A stretch of DNA of 64,000 nt from a virus. Shown here one piece after another: positions 6,431-14,141 of the stretch. Within the stretch, counting starts at the first letter, position 1. The number at the start of each line of letters is the position of its first letter. The notes under the pieces are model-generated. The model made no database searches and was not told the DNA's origin. It saw only the letters and a program-made list of their open reading frames with translations. The stretch lies in the IMG/VR virus record IMGVR_UViG_3300017963_000273, positions 1-64,000 of that record; one strand, 5' to 3'. The translations under genes and the position numbers were made by a program.

Positions 6431-6679
6431 TCATGCTATATCCTCCAATTGAGATTGAAATGATACATCAGCTTTACGTTCTTGCATAGTTTTTTCATTA
6501 AACCATTTACGTGCGTTTCCACACATAGCACAAGAACATCGCTTTCTTGTATGTGTCATTAGATGTAATTGAGATTCGTATGTCTCTTTATCGTAGTGTT
6601 CATCCATACATTGTTCTTGAATTTTAAGAACACGTCTGGCTTTAATGCGACCTTTATAAAGTCTTTGCGGTCTACTCAT
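6431..6679 (-). CDS. Conserved phage CSCxMCGN protein (82 aa)
   Basis: Basic N-terminus (RPQRLYKGRIKARRVLK) followed by RKRCSCAMCGNARKWFNE, a signature I recognise from small conserved proteins of many large phages. The CxCxxC cluster probably binds Zn. Role unknown. Confidence 0.7.
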   Translation of the reverse strand: MSRPQRLYKGRIKARRVLKIQEQCMDEHYDKETYESQLHLMTHTRKRCSCAMCGNARKWFNEKTMQERKADVSFQSQLEDIA

Positions 6680-6747
6680 AATAATTACCTCTACTTAATA
6701 ATAAATAAACTAGATTTTTTCAAAGTAAACTCAGAAGATTAAAAAAA

Positions 6748-6823
6748 TGGAGCCCAAGATCGGATTTGAACCGACATCCTCTATCTTACCAAGATAGCGC
6801 TCAGCCAATTGAGCTACATGGGC
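6748..6823 (-). tRNA. tRNA-Thr(GGT)
   Basis: Acceptor GCCCATG/CTTGGGC with one T-T clash, anticodon stem CTATC/GATAG and loop TTGGTAA (GGT), T-arm GTCGG-TTCAAAT-CCGAT, CCA encoded. Confidence 0.88.
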
Positions 6824-6826
6824 ATT

Positions 6827-6915
6827 TGGTACACCTGGTAGGATTTGAACCTACGAATTCCTTTCGGCCCTCTCGGTGTAAACGAGACGCTCTAACCAGA
6901 CTGAGCTACAGGTGC
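6827..6915 (-). tRNA. tRNA-Val(TAC) with long variable arm
   Basis: Acceptor GCACCTG/CAGGTGT, anticodon stem TCTCG/CGAGA, loop TTTACAC (TAC), T-arm GTAGG-TTCAAAT-CCTAC, CCA encoded. The variable region is about 16 bases (GGGCCGAAAGGAATTC), a class II arm, where valine tRNAs normally have 5. Confidence 0.88.
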
Positions 6916-6958
6916 AACTAAGTGAAAGTTTTTAATTTAGGATATACTTTCAAACCTC

Positions 6959-7033
6959 TGGTACATCGAGTGGGATTCGAACCCACAATCTTCTGCGTGT
7001 CGAGCAGACGTCTAGCCGTTAGACTTTCGATGC
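6959..7033 (-). tRNA. tRNA-Val(GAC)
   Basis: Acceptor GCATCGA/TCGATGT, anticodon stem TCTGC/GCAGA, loop TCGACAC giving anticodon GAC with C instead of the near-universal U at position 33, T-arm GTGGG-TTCGAAT-CCCAC, CCA encoded. Confidence 0.82.
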
Positions 7034-7035
7034 AA

Positions 7036-7281
7036 TTATAAATCTTTAATTTCTCTTCTAAGCAATTCTTTTTGTTTTGCTCTAAAACTTTTCTTATAAG
7101 GTCTATCAACTTTCTTACGTTGATAATTTTTATTACCAATCATTTCATCAGGACTCCAAGTCCCGATAGAACCTTTAGATTTTTTATACTTATTACGATG
7201 TTTTGAACAAGCATTTCCACGCCAATTCTTACGAAGTGATTCTTCGTCATTACATTCACCGGTTTTAGTAAAAGGTTTCAT
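7036..7281 (-). CDS. Small basic protein (81 aa)
   Basis: AAGGAAAC about 5 bases before MKPFTKTGECNDEE supports the start. The product is Lys/Arg-rich throughout (WRGNACSKHRNKYKKSKG, KKSFRAKQKELLRREI), consistent with RNA or DNA binding. No family recognised. It lies between tRNA genes and its stop is 3 bases before the tRNA-Val. Confidence 0.6.
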   Translation of the reverse strand: MKPFTKTGECNDEESLRKNWRGNACSKHRNKYKKSKGSIGTWSPDEMIGNKNYQRKKVDRPYKKSFRAKQKELLRREIKDL

Positions 7282-7298
7282 TATGTTTCCTTAAATTT

Positions 7299-7385
7299 TG
7301 GAAGCGCGAACGGGGGTCGAACCCGCAAGCCCCTAGAGGCACCTGAGTGAAAGTCAGATTGCTTTACCATTTCGCATACCGCGCC
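7299..7385 (-). tRNA. tRNA-Glu(TTC) with long variable arm
   Basis: Acceptor GGCGCGG/TCGCGCT, anticodon stem TCTGA/TCAGG, loop CTTTCAC (TTC), T-arm GCGGG-TTCGACC-CCCGT, CCA encoded. The variable region is 15 bases and can form a small hairpin (GCC-TCTA-GGGGC), unusual for glutamate. Confidence 0.82.
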
Positions 7386-7397
7386 AGTTAAAATTAT

Positions 7398-7474
7398 TGG
7401 CGAGCCTGAACGGATTCGAACCGTCAATCGCCCGGGAGACAGCCGGGTGCATTAGCCAATTATGCTACAAGCCC
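7398..7474 (-). tRNA. tRNA-Asp(GTC), copy 1
   Basis: Acceptor GGGCTTG/CAGGCTC, anticodon stem CCCGG/CCGGG, loop CTGTCTC (GTC), T-arm GACGG-TTCGAAT-CCGTT, discriminator G, CCA encoded. Confidence 0.9.
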
Positions 7475-7479
7475 ATATT

Positions 7480-7556
7480 TGGCGGAACTGACGGGACTCG
7501 AACCCGCGACCTCTGCAGTGACAGTGCAGCGTTCTTGCCAGCTGAACTACAGCTCC
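7480..7556 (-). tRNA. tRNA-Asp(GTC), copy 2
   Basis: Acceptor GGAGCTG/CAGTTCC, anticodon stem CTGCA/TGCAG, loop CTGTCAC (GTC), T-arm GCGGG-TTCGAGT-CCCGT, discriminator G, CCA encoded. Not a recent duplicate of copy 1. Confidence 0.9.
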
Positions 7557-7564
7557 ACTAAAAT

Positions 7565-7639
7565 TGGTGACCCGACGGAGGATCGAACTCCGATTGCATG
7601 GATGAAAACCATGTGTCCTAGCCATTAGACGACCGGGCC
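7565..7639 (-). tRNA. tRNA-Glu(TTC), standard variable arm
   Basis: Acceptor GGCCCGG/TCGGGTC, anticodon stem CATGG/CCATG, loop TTTTCAT (TTC), T-arm CGGAG-TTCGATC-CTCCG, CCA encoded. Confidence 0.92.
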
Positions 7640-7695
7640 ATTACATCACGTTTCTTTTAGAGTTGTCACGTGATCAACCAATCTCAAATTCTTAT

Positions 7696-7995
7696 TTAGA
7701 TTTTAGTATAGAAATAACGTTCCTCGAAAATTCCATACCGACGATCTAAATGATTGATGATACTCTCCTTGTCGTCCTCGTCCAAGAAAGACTCACCAAT
7801 ATCGCTCCTCTCAATTTCATTTTCCTTTCCGCACCAAACTCTCCATCGTTTCCCACGCCCGGAGATTGGCCAGATTTCTTCATGCACATATTCAAGCGGG
7901 TTGTCATTAATATGAATGACTTTACTAGAAACCACGCCATACGAATCAACAATACCGAGTATACACTCGATGCTTGGATCCATGTTGTTTTTCAT
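7696..7995 (-). CDS. Hypothetical protein (99 aa)
   Basis: Starts MKNNMDPSIECILGIVDSYG and has a central SGRGKRWRVWCGKENEIE segment that suggests a compact beta fold, then an acidic helix (DEDDKESIINHLDRRYG). Family unknown. It sits between tRNA genes in the accessory operon; an overlapping plus-strand frame is a shadow. Confidence 0.55.
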   Translation of the reverse strand: MKNNMDPSIECILGIVDSYGVVSSKVIHINDNPLEYVHEEIWPISGRGKRWRVWCGKENEIERSDIGESFLDEDDKESIINHLDRRYGIFEERYFYTKI

Positions 7996-8022
7996 TCCTT
8001 CTATTTAGGGTTAAAGGTAAAT

Positions 8023-8098
8023 TGGAGCCCATAAACGGAGTCGAACCGATATTCCTGGATTACAAAACCAGTGCCTTAAGCCATTAGACGATACGGGC
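8023..8098 (-). tRNA. tRNA-Thr(TGT)
   Basis: Acceptor GCCCGTA/TATGGGC, anticodon loop TTTGTAA (TGT) on stem CTGGT/TCCAG with one mismatch, T-arm ATCGG-TTCGACT-CCGTT, CCA encoded. Confidence 0.88.
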
Positions 8099-8125
8099 TA
8101 ATAAAAATTATATTTTCAAAGATCT

Positions 8126-8509
8126 TTACAAAAGTTTTAAGTCTTTTGTAATTTTATCAATCTTTTCAGATTGAGCAGGACCAATAGCTACACATGTTGC
8201 TGTTGGTACTCCATTAAATTCTGTTTTACCAGAATCTACAATTAAAGCAAATGGTAAATCTGCTTTATGAGCTTTAGTTCTAATATGATATAGTTCAGAT
8301 TCGCTATCAACTGAAACACATATTTTAGTAAAAGCACCTTCTTTCCATTCCCTCATTTCTTTTGAGAGCCAGATTAAATAAAGTCCTTTGAAAAAACTTT
8401 TCTTAAATCTGTCGAAGAAAACTTTTAAAGATGCATGTGCTACTTGAGCTGCAATCTTACCTTTTCTCATCTTTAGATCCTTACGGACCACAATAACCTG
8501 TTTTACCAT
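8126..8509 (-). CDS. pth2: Peptidyl-tRNA hydrolase, Pth2 type
   Basis: 127 aa, close to the about 115-120 aa core of the archaeal/eukaryotic Pth2 family. Diagnostic blocks: KQVIVVRKDLKMRKGKIAAQ at the start, VAHASLK with the catalytic-region His about residue 25, then PFALIVDSGKTEF and GVPTATCVAIGPA with the end sequence IDKITKDLKLL. The family frees tRNAs from stalled peptidyl-tRNA. Placement inside a tRNA cluster fits a role in keeping phage and host tRNAs recyclable late in infection. The Pth2 form is rare in bacteria, so a phage copy is informative. Confidence 0.9.
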   Translation of the reverse strand: MVKQVIVVRKDLKMRKGKIAAQVAHASLKVFFDRFKKSFFKGLYLIWLSKEMREWKEGAFTKICVSVDSESELYHIRTKAHKADLPFALIVDSGKTEFNGVPTATCVAIGPAQSEKIDKITKDLKLL

Positions 8510-8530
8510 TCCTCAATTTCCGTTTTAATT

Positions 8531-8606
8531 TGGTCTCTAAGGCCGGAATTGAACCGCGCACCTCCTGGGTCACAACCAGATATGCATCCTTTACACCACC
8601 TAGAGC
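8531..8606 (-). tRNA. tRNA-His(GTG)
   Basis: Acceptor CTCTAGG/CTTAGAG with a G available at position -1, anticodon stem TCTGG/CCAGG, loop TTGTGAC (GTG), CCA encoded. The T-stem CGCGG/CCGGC has two mismatches. It directly abuts the following tRNA-Ile. Confidence 0.82.
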
Positions 8607-8684
8607 TGGTTGGCCGGGTGGGATTTGAACCCACGTAAACTTGTTTATCAGACAAGCTTCAGGACCAGACTCGAATACCGACCA
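8607..8684 (-). tRNA. tRNA-Ile(GAT)
   Basis: Acceptor TGGTCGG/CCGGCCA, anticodon stem CTTGT/ACAAG, loop CTGATAA (GAT), T-arm GTGGG-TTCAAAT-CCCAC, CCA encoded. First tRNA downstream of microgene 2 and its terminator. Confidence 0.9.
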
Positions 8685-8704
8685 ATCTTGAAAATTAATG
8701 CAAT

Positions 8705-8735
8705 AAAAAAGGTGACCGTCTTTATGATGATCACC
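8705..8735 (-). terminator. Rho-independent terminator of microgene 2
   Basis: On the minus strand GGTGATCATC pairs with GACGGTCACC and is followed by TTTTTTATTG. Same position relative to the 72-bp cassette as the terminators at 2662 and 48267. Confidence 0.8.
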
Positions 8736-8766
8736 TCTAAAAAATTTATATCTTTAAAATCTATTT

Positions 8767-8862
8767 CTATAGAAGTGATCGATGCATGGAATCAGTATCC
8801 ACGATATCATGATCGTGTTCTACTGTTTCAATAATTGTAGTGGTTGTATTAACTACTAGCAT
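8767..8862 (-). CDS. Microgene 2: 31-aa peptide behind the 72-bp cassette
   Basis: AGGAG stands 7 bases before the ATG at 8862. The 31-codon frame starts MLVVNTTTTIIETVEHDHD and contains a His/Asp cluster (EHDHDIVDTDSMH) that could bind metal. It lies between cassette copy 2 and a terminator. No family recognised. Confidence 0.5.
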   Translation of the reverse strand: MLVVNTTTTIIETVEHDHDIVDTDSMHRSLL

Positions 8863-8885
8863 CTTTCGCTCCTATTTGTATTTTC

Positions 8886-8957
8886 TTAAGTTTATTTATA
8901 ACTTTTCAATTATTTTTTCGTTGTTATAATATAACCTAAAAACTATAAAAGTATAGT
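8886..8957 (-). repeat. 72-bp promoter cassette, copy 2
   Basis: Base-for-base identical to copies at 2831 and 48424; the minus-strand TATAAATA box lies 8-15 bases from its downstream edge. It follows the stop of a gene with a capsid-targeting N-terminus. Confidence 0.85.
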
Positions 8958-8978
8958 TGTTTGATTAAAATTTTTAAA

Positions 8979-9329
8979 TTAATTATTTTCAGCTTTTGCC
9001 TTCATAATATTATAAAAATTTTCAAACTCATATAATAAACGTACTAAATCTGTTTGATGTTCTTCTATCGGTCGTAATGCTTCATCAAAAGTATCAGTAC
9101 CATGATAGAAAAAATCACCATCTTGATCATATTCTATAATTCTTTTAATCTTACTTTCGTTTTCTTTAATAAAATCTAATAATTCAGTTACTGCTGTATC
9201 AAAATTAGAATTTAATCTTGTTAGTTCAGCAATATCTAAATCATCTGTTATTTTTTTAACTATTTGGTTACGTGAAGGTCTTTTAAAAGCTTCACGTATT
9301 GTTTTTAGTTGTTTTTCAAAATTACTCAT
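8979..9329 (-). CDS. Putative internal head protein (capsid-targeting N-terminus), 116 aa
   Basis: Start taken at MSNFEKQLKTIREAFKRPS, overlapping the lysozyme stop by 8 bases (coupled). The leader ends in IRE|A followed by the FK(x)P signature shared with at least five other proteins here. The mature part is helical and charged (ELLDFIKENESKIKRIIEYD, then LLYEFENFYNIMKAKAE). No enzymatic motif. Probable prohead-targeted protein co-translated with the lysozyme. Confidence 0.6.
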   Translation of the reverse strand: MSNFEKQLKTIREAFKRPSRNQIVKKITDDLDIAELTRLNSNFDTAVTELLDFIKENESKIKRIIEYDQDGDFFYHGTDTFDEALRPIEEHQTDLVRLLYEFENFYNIMKAKAENN

Positions 9330-10059
9330 CTTTATTATCCTTTCGAGCAGTAGCTTCTTTATACCATTGTGCGTATGTTTTCGCGCGATCTTTAGCTGGA
9401 CCATCATCCTTTTTTAAATCAGCACGAATAGTATCATTATTTCTAAATTCTTTCCAAAGTGTTTTAAGATCAGTATGATCTTTTCTAACTAATTTCCTAA
9501 AATTTGGCATTGCATTAACACCATATCTGTAACTTGCATCTAATAACCATTTTTGAACAGTTGGATGCATTTCTTCATATTCTGGATAACGAGCTTCAAG
9601 TTCTTTAACTTTCTTAGCAACCATAATTCTAAGAAGAACTCCTGCTAATTTTTCATCAACAGTTGCTCTTCCAGTTTTTAATTGTTCCCAATTAGTACCA
9701 TAAGCTTTTAAGATAGGATCCATCCAAGATGAATAATGTGTACCATGACCAATTGCAAAACCAGTACGATCATGTCTTGGAGATTTATCTATACCTTCCC
9801 ATTCTTTTAGCTTAAGAATATATTCTCCAAGCCAATTATAAGTTTGTTGTACAGCTTTCTTTTTAGGTTCTTCTTTAGGTGCTTCAATTGTTTGAATTTT
9901 CTGATTAGGAGTTTTAGTTTGTATACAATCTTTATCTCCTTTTTTACAACTAGCTCCACTTATTGTTAATCCAGTTGCTAACGCTCCAGCAGCTAATTTT
10001 TTAGCAATTCCAGCTTCATCAATAAGATGTAATTTTTCATATAATTTTTGATATTTCAT
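9322..10059 (-). CDS. GH24-like phage lysozyme with capsid-targeting-like leader and hydrophobic segment
   Basis: 245 aa. Residues 1-17 (MKYQKLYEKLHLIDEAG) carry the leader with site IDE|A. Residues about 18-38 (KKLAAGALATGLTISGASC) are a short hydrophobic segment, possibly a membrane anchor or weak lipobox. The lysozyme domain starts about residue 75: YILKLKEWEG holds the probable catalytic Glu, TGFAIGHGTHY matches the GH24 TIGYGH region, and DASYRYGVNAMPNFRKLVRK matches the C-terminal lobe. The gp5 homologue downstream in the baseplate operon has no lysozyme domain, so this separate enzyme may provide entry lysis. It adjoins gp25. Confidence 0.75.
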   Translation of the reverse strand: MKYQKLYEKLHLIDEAGIAKKLAAGALATGLTISGASCKKGDKDCIQTKTPNQKIQTIEAPKEEPKKKAVQQTYNWLGEYILKLKEWEGIDKSPRHDRTGFAIGHGTHYSSWMDPILKAYGTNWEQLKTGRATVDEKLAGVLLRIMVAKKVKELEARYPEYEEMHPTVQKWLLDASYRYGVNAMPNFRKLVRKDHTDLKTLWKEFRNNDTIRADLKKDDGPAKDRAKTYAQWYKEATARKDNKDE

Positions 10060-10061
10060 TA

Positions 10062-10496
10062 TTAGGCCGATGGTAGTATATAATTATAAGTTATTGAGTT
10101 AATATTAAGTGTTGGAACATTAACTTCTATTTCTACGTAATATTCATTAGAATCTTCATCAGGAAAAACATTAACAGAAACAATTCTAACACGTGGTTCC
10201 CATGTGTTAATTGCATTTTTAATTGATGCACCAATTGAACGAGCAGTTTCATCTGTTATTGGTTCATACATATAATCATTGAGTGGATTACCAAATTCAG
10301 GATTAAGTATTCGTTCACCTTTTCTCCAGTTAAAAATATTTCTTAAGCTATTTCTTATAGCATCAAGATCAAAGTTAGCTTGAAGATCAAAGTTAGCTGA
10401 ATCTTTAACAATTGGAATATCAATATCTTTAAAGCGCCAATTCTTTGATTTACTTTCTTCTTGTGCAAATGCTGCATTAAACGTTATTGAGCCCAT
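10062..10496 (-). CDS. 25: Baseplate wedge protein gp25-like
   Basis: 144 aa, close to T4 gp25 (132 aa). Signature blocks: DIDIPIVKDSA, ANFDLDAIRNSLRNIF, then WRKGERILNPEFGNPLNDYM (the core of the gp25/GPW family) and INTWEPRVRIVSVNV. This protein joins the baseplate wedge and starts sheath assembly. The N-terminal region contains a short tandem duplication (FDLQAN then FDLDAI, with 15 or more identical bases). A TATAAATA box lies 20 bases upstream. Confidence 0.93.
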   Translation of the reverse strand: MGSITFNAAFAQEESKSKNWRFKDIDIPIVKDSANFDLQANFDLDAIRNSLRNIFNWRKGERILNPEFGNPLNDYMYEPITDETARSIGASIKNAINTWEPRVRIVSVNVFPDEDSNEYYVEIEVNVPTLNINSITYNYILPSA

Positions 10497-10514
10497 ATTA
10501 ACCTCTTTTCCTTA

Positions 10515-10522
10515 TATTTATA
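10515..10522 (-). promoter_or_regulatory. T4-type late promoter before gp25
   Basis: TATAAATA on the minus strand, overlapping the stop of the upstream gene and about 20 bases before the gp25 start. Confidence 0.65.
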
Positions 10523-11579
10523 AAGAACTGATATCAGGTGGGAAACCTGGTAAAACAAATTGTAAAAATTCACAAAATGTTAATTGTCCTGTTTCAGAAT
10601 TAAGTGGTGCTGGCCAGCCAGGCCATCCTGGTAAATCACTAAAAAATTCTGCCGCATAAGCTATCCAATCCAGTAATTCTTTAAACGGTGCAAATATAGC
10701 TGCCATAAACGCAACAGCTAAACGCCTTGCTAAATCAGCAGTTCTAATTAATAAACCAACTGCTCTATCGGGAACTGTATCAATATCTTTAATTTTAACA
10801 TTAAGAATTGGAATTGTAATTTCACCAATCGCAGTATAAATAGCTTCTATATTATCTCCTAAAGTATCAAAAATTCCATCAATTGTATTACTAATACTTG
10901 TCCAAATATCTTGTAATGTAGGAGGATCGTCAAGTCCTAAAGCATCCCAGATATCTTCAAACGTAGATATTAATGTACCCATTATATCAAAAATCGGTTG
11001 TAAAAGAGTATTAGCAGTTTGAGTCATTAAACTAGTAAACCACTCAACTACCTTAACATCTTTCATAATTGGTCCAAATGGTGGTTTAAACATCTTATCT
11101 AATGGAGACGGTAAATCAAAATCTAAATCTATTAAATCGGATAATTCTTGTTTCATTTCTCCACGTTTAGTTTCATCAAATAAATCTCCAACTGTAAAAT
11201 CATCTAATGGCCAAGGTAATGGGATAGCTAGAATATCAAATGGAATAAGTAAATTAATAATTTCAGCTAATTTCACTATAAAGAAAATTTGCATTTCATT
11301 CATTATAGCTTTCATCTTTTGTTCGATTTTAATATCAAAAGAATCTAATGAACCAAACAGTGGATCATTTGCAGATAATGGCCAAAGTCCTCCAAAAATT
11401 TCATCAAAAGTATCGATAATTGCTTGTGCTTCTTCACCAAGCCCGTTCAATACATATAATGTTTTCTTATATGCCATATCTTTAAATGATACAACAATAT
11501 CACCAATCATTGGAAAAGGATTAGCTGGACATGGAGGATTTTCTAAAATAACACCACTTGGAGGAGGAAAATCTGACAT
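10518..11579 (-). CDS. Hypothetical baseplate-operon protein, hydrophobic helices (353 aa)
   Basis: Proline-rich start (MSDFPPPSGVILENPPCPA) then a series of long amphipathic or hydrophobic helices: FFIVKLAEIINLLIPFDILA about residue 100, LLQPIFDIMGTLISTFEDIW about 190, RRLAVAFMAAIFAPFKELLD about 290, ending LPGWPGWPAPLN. It lies between gp5 and gp25 and so is almost certainly virion- or assembly-related. I do not recognise a T4 counterpart. The repeated hydrophobic helices suggest membrane contact during DNA entry or packing inside the hub (inference). Confidence 0.65.
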   Translation of the reverse strand: MSDFPPPSGVILENPPCPANPFPMIGDIVVSFKDMAYKKTLYVLNGLGEEAQAIIDTFDEIFGGLWPLSANDPLFGSLDSFDIKIEQKMKAIMNEMQIFFIVKLAEIINLLIPFDILAIPLPWPLDDFTVGDLFDETKRGEMKQELSDLIDLDFDLPSPLDKMFKPPFGPIMKDVKVVEWFTSLMTQTANTLLQPIFDIMGTLISTFEDIWDALGLDDPPTLQDIWTSISNTIDGIFDTLGDNIEAIYTAIGEITIPILNVKIKDIDTVPDRAVGLLIRTADLARRLAVAFMAAIFAPFKELLDWIAYAAEFFSDLPGWPGWPAPLNSETGQLTFCEFLQFVLPGFPPDISSL

Positions 11580-11590
11580 TATAAATCTCC

Positions 11591-12502
11591 TTAATTAACA
11601 GTAGTTGCAGGGCTTGAGATCAAGATTGAAGTTGTACCAGTCATAGAATGTGTTCCAGCTTGTTGTGTTTTTGCACCAGTAATAGTTTCAGCTTTACTAG
11701 CAGCATTTTCAGTAACAGCGCCTGTAACATTTTCAGTAACGTTTCCACCAATTGTTTCTTGAACATTAGTAGTAACGTTTGTAGTTAAATTTTGATTAAA
11801 AGTTTCTTGAACATCTTTGGCAACCTCAATTGTAAAAGTATCATTATATTTTTCATCTACTTTACCTTGAACTTGTTCATATTTATCGCCTTCAACTTTT
11901 CTATAAAGATTACCTTTGATAGTTTCATGAACATTACCATCATATTGTGCATAACCATTTCCAGTAACTTTAATATTCGCATTACCAACAATAGTTAAAT
12001 CAAAGTTTCCAGATAATTCAACTGTAGTACGTAATGGCATATTTGATTCTACAACACTTGCAGCTGCTGCATTATCAATTGTGCAATCAGCATTATAAGA
12101 GTTACGTTGTGCTGTAGATTTTTCGTTAGATGGATCTTCATCAATTCTAATCATTACACTTTTTGTTTGTAATGTATATTGTTGATTATGTTCAGCTATC
12201 CAACCATCACCGCCTTGACAAGCGGCAAAATAAACAGGAAACATATGATCACCTTGATTAAAGAAAACCCAAACTTCTGCACCAACAATTGGCCAACCAG
12301 CCCAGCCTGTTTCTTCATTTCCACCATTTACACTTGCGTTACCACCAAATAATGGCATTGCAGGTTCTGCAGGTGGTAGTGCATTTGGTGTTTTTTCAAA
12401 TTCTGATGGATAAACACCAGGAACAAAAATTCTACATTGTCCCCTTTTATCAGCTGTACCAACAACTCTTCCTCTAAACATTCCATTAAAATTACTAGAC
12501 AT
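11591..12502 (-). CDS. 5: Baseplate central spike, gp5-like without lysozyme domain
   Basis: 303 aa. The N-terminal OB-fold (FRGRVVGTADKRGQCRIFVPG, then WPIVGAEVWVFFNQGDHMFP) is typical of gp5/VgrG/gpV spikes. From about residue 165 a repetitive beta-helix follows with xVxGNxxxxVxGNxxxxI spacing (for example NVQETIGGNVTENVTGAVTE), forming the trimeric needle. T4 gp5 has a lysozyme between these parts; here it is absent. Starts 8 bases inside the gp27-like gene, matching the T4 27-5 functional pair. Confidence 0.88.
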   Translation of the reverse strand: MSSNFNGMFRGRVVGTADKRGQCRIFVPGVYPSEFEKTPNALPPAEPAMPLFGGNASVNGGNEETGWAGWPIVGAEVWVFFNQGDHMFPVYFAACQGGDGWIAEHNQQYTLQTKSVMIRIDEDPSNEKSTAQRNSYNADCTIDNAAAASVVESNMPLRTTVELSGNFDLTIVGNANIKVTGNGYAQYDGNVHETIKGNLYRKVEGDKYEQVQGKVDEKYNDTFTIEVAKDVQETFNQNLTTNVTTNVQETIGGNVTENVTGAVTENAASKAETITGAKTQQAGTHSMTGTTSILISSPATTVN

Positions 12503-13769
12503 TTTTCCCTCTATTGGTTGACTCTTCTTTTCCTATTTGACCATAATGATCTGATCTACCTATTTGTAATACATTCTTATAAGTATTTTTTGAAAAATTG
12601 TGATAGATACGAGTTATAAACCATACACCTAAAAATCTTTCAACTAAACGATTTTTAGGATCTACAAATAAGAAACATAAATCGCCCGCAGTTCTTTCTA
12701 ATACTCCATCAGTTTCACCTTGAACAGTTTCTGAACTAACTAATAATTCTCTATATTGATCAGAATTAATAAAATTTAAACCAAGAGTTTCATATTCAAT
12801 TTTTCGGCTCTCAGCAGGTACAAAGTTTGGAACAGTTTTATATTTCATTACAAAACTTTTTTCAATAGGTTTATAGAACATATCATCAACTTTTTTCCTA
12901 GTCCATTTAACATCAGTCCATTTTCTATCTTCATAAGAAAATGTTTTTAATGTTTGCGGGGCTGCAGCATTTACCATTCTCTGAAATCCAATATCATTAG
13001 TAAGTTTTGTATCAAGTAACATACGTCTATTATCACCAGTTGTTTTCTTAGTTGGAAAAATCAACTTATTATTAGTTTTAATTACGTGATTTTTGAAAAC
13101 TTCTTTAACCGAAATTATTTCATACATATTATCAAGCGGATTATATTTAAGAAAGATAATTCCATTATCTTTATCTACCAACTTAATTACATCATTAAAT
13201 GATTGCATTAAACTATAATTAACAGGAGTTGTATAACTAGTTTTTAATGTAGTTTGAACTGTTGGTTTCTTAATATTAATATTACTCTTTTTCATCATCT
13301 CATAGATAATTTCTGTATATGATTTTTTAGCATTTGGTTCTTTATTATTAGTTGTAGAATACACTAAAAGATTATTAAAATTAAACCAATAATGACTAAC
13401 TAAATCAAGTTCAAAAGTATTAGTTTCTTTACTTAAAAGTCTAAGATCTCTTACTATAAATAAGTGTTCAAACTGAAATTCAACTTCGTGTCTATTTACT
13501 TTTTGTATAAAAATACGACAAAAGCATCTACTATCAGGAATAATTTTATGAATAAATTTGTTATCAGTATCAGTAAATTTAACAGTAGCAGTTAATAATG
13601 GAAACATTATATCAGAAATTATTTGAATATGATTAATATTATCATTTAATAATCCTTGATCATATTCTCTGTTTTTTGGTGAAGGATCTTCAGACTTTAA
13701 TCTAAAAACACTTACTTGCTGAATATAATTTTCGTTATTATATTGTTTTACAAATTCTTTATCTTTCAT
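12495..13769 (-). CDS. 27: Baseplate hub, gp27-like
   Basis: 424 aa against 391 in T4 gp27. Identification rests on position directly before the gp5 spike and on architecture: two beta-rich tube-like domains (FMFPLLTATVKFTDTD-type strands about residue 55, FLFVDPKNRLVERFLGVWFI about 365) with a helical insertion between. It would form the trimeric hub that holds the spike and starts the tube. No catalytic motif. Overlaps gp5 by 8 bases. Confidence 0.75.
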   Translation of the reverse strand: MKDKEFVKQYNNENYIQQVSVFRLKSEDPSPKNREYDQGLLNDNINHIQIISDIMFPLLTATVKFTDTDNKFIHKIIPDSRCFCRIFIQKVNRHEVEFQFEHLFIVRDLRLLSKETNTFELDLVSHYWFNFNNLLVYSTTNNKEPNAKKSYTEIIYEMMKKSNINIKKPTVQTTLKTSYTTPVNYSLMQSFNDVIKLVDKDNGIIFLKYNPLDNMYEIISVKEVFKNHVIKTNNKLIFPTKKTTGDNRRMLLDTKLTNDIGFQRMVNAAAPQTLKTFSYEDRKWTDVKWTRKKVDDMFYKPIEKSFVMKYKTVPNFVPAESRKIEYETLGLNFINSDQYRELLVSSETVQGETDGVLERTAGDLCFLFVDPKNRLVERFLGVWFITRIYHNFSKNTYKNVLQIGRSDHYGQIGKEESTNRGKNV

Positions 13770-13772
13770 ATT

Positions 13773-14141
13773 TTAACTCAATTTAAGTTGTTCAAGTAAA
13801 TTCGGTATAAAACTTTCTCTTAATAGTAGGATATTTTCACCAACTGTTGGTTCAACTGTTGGATCAGCTATTCCATTTGATTTACATACTAGCCACCATA
13901 ATCTAGTATTTCCATAATATTCATGTGCTATAGTTGTCCAAGTATCACCAAATCTAACTCTATATGTAGCAAATTGTGCTTTTGAATGATTATCAAGACC
14001 AACAAAGTTAACGGTTCTATTAATGTTATGTGTTAAATATGAACTGCCTAATTTTGGTTCATCATAAATATAAAACAAATTTGCTAAATCAGTAGAAGCA
14101 AGTTTTTCTCTTAATTCTTCATATTCAAAATGTTTTTTCAT
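13773..14141 (-). CDS. 53: Baseplate wedge gp53-like, LysM domain
   Basis: 122 aa, shorter than T4 gp53 (196 aa). Residues about 65-110 form a LysM domain: YRVRFGDTWTTIAHEYYGN, RLWWLVCKSNGIADP, then VGENILLL. LysM-bearing gp53 proteins clamp wedges around the hub. Abuts the gp48-like gene and precedes the gp27-like gene, consistent with an ordered baseplate operon. Confidence 0.82.
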   Translation of the reverse strand: MKKHFEYEELREKLASTDLANLFYIYDEPKLGSSYLTHNINRTVNFVGLDNHSKAQFATYRVRFGDTWTTIAHEYYGNTRLWWLVCKSNGIADPTVEPTVGENILLLRESFIPNLLEQLKLS

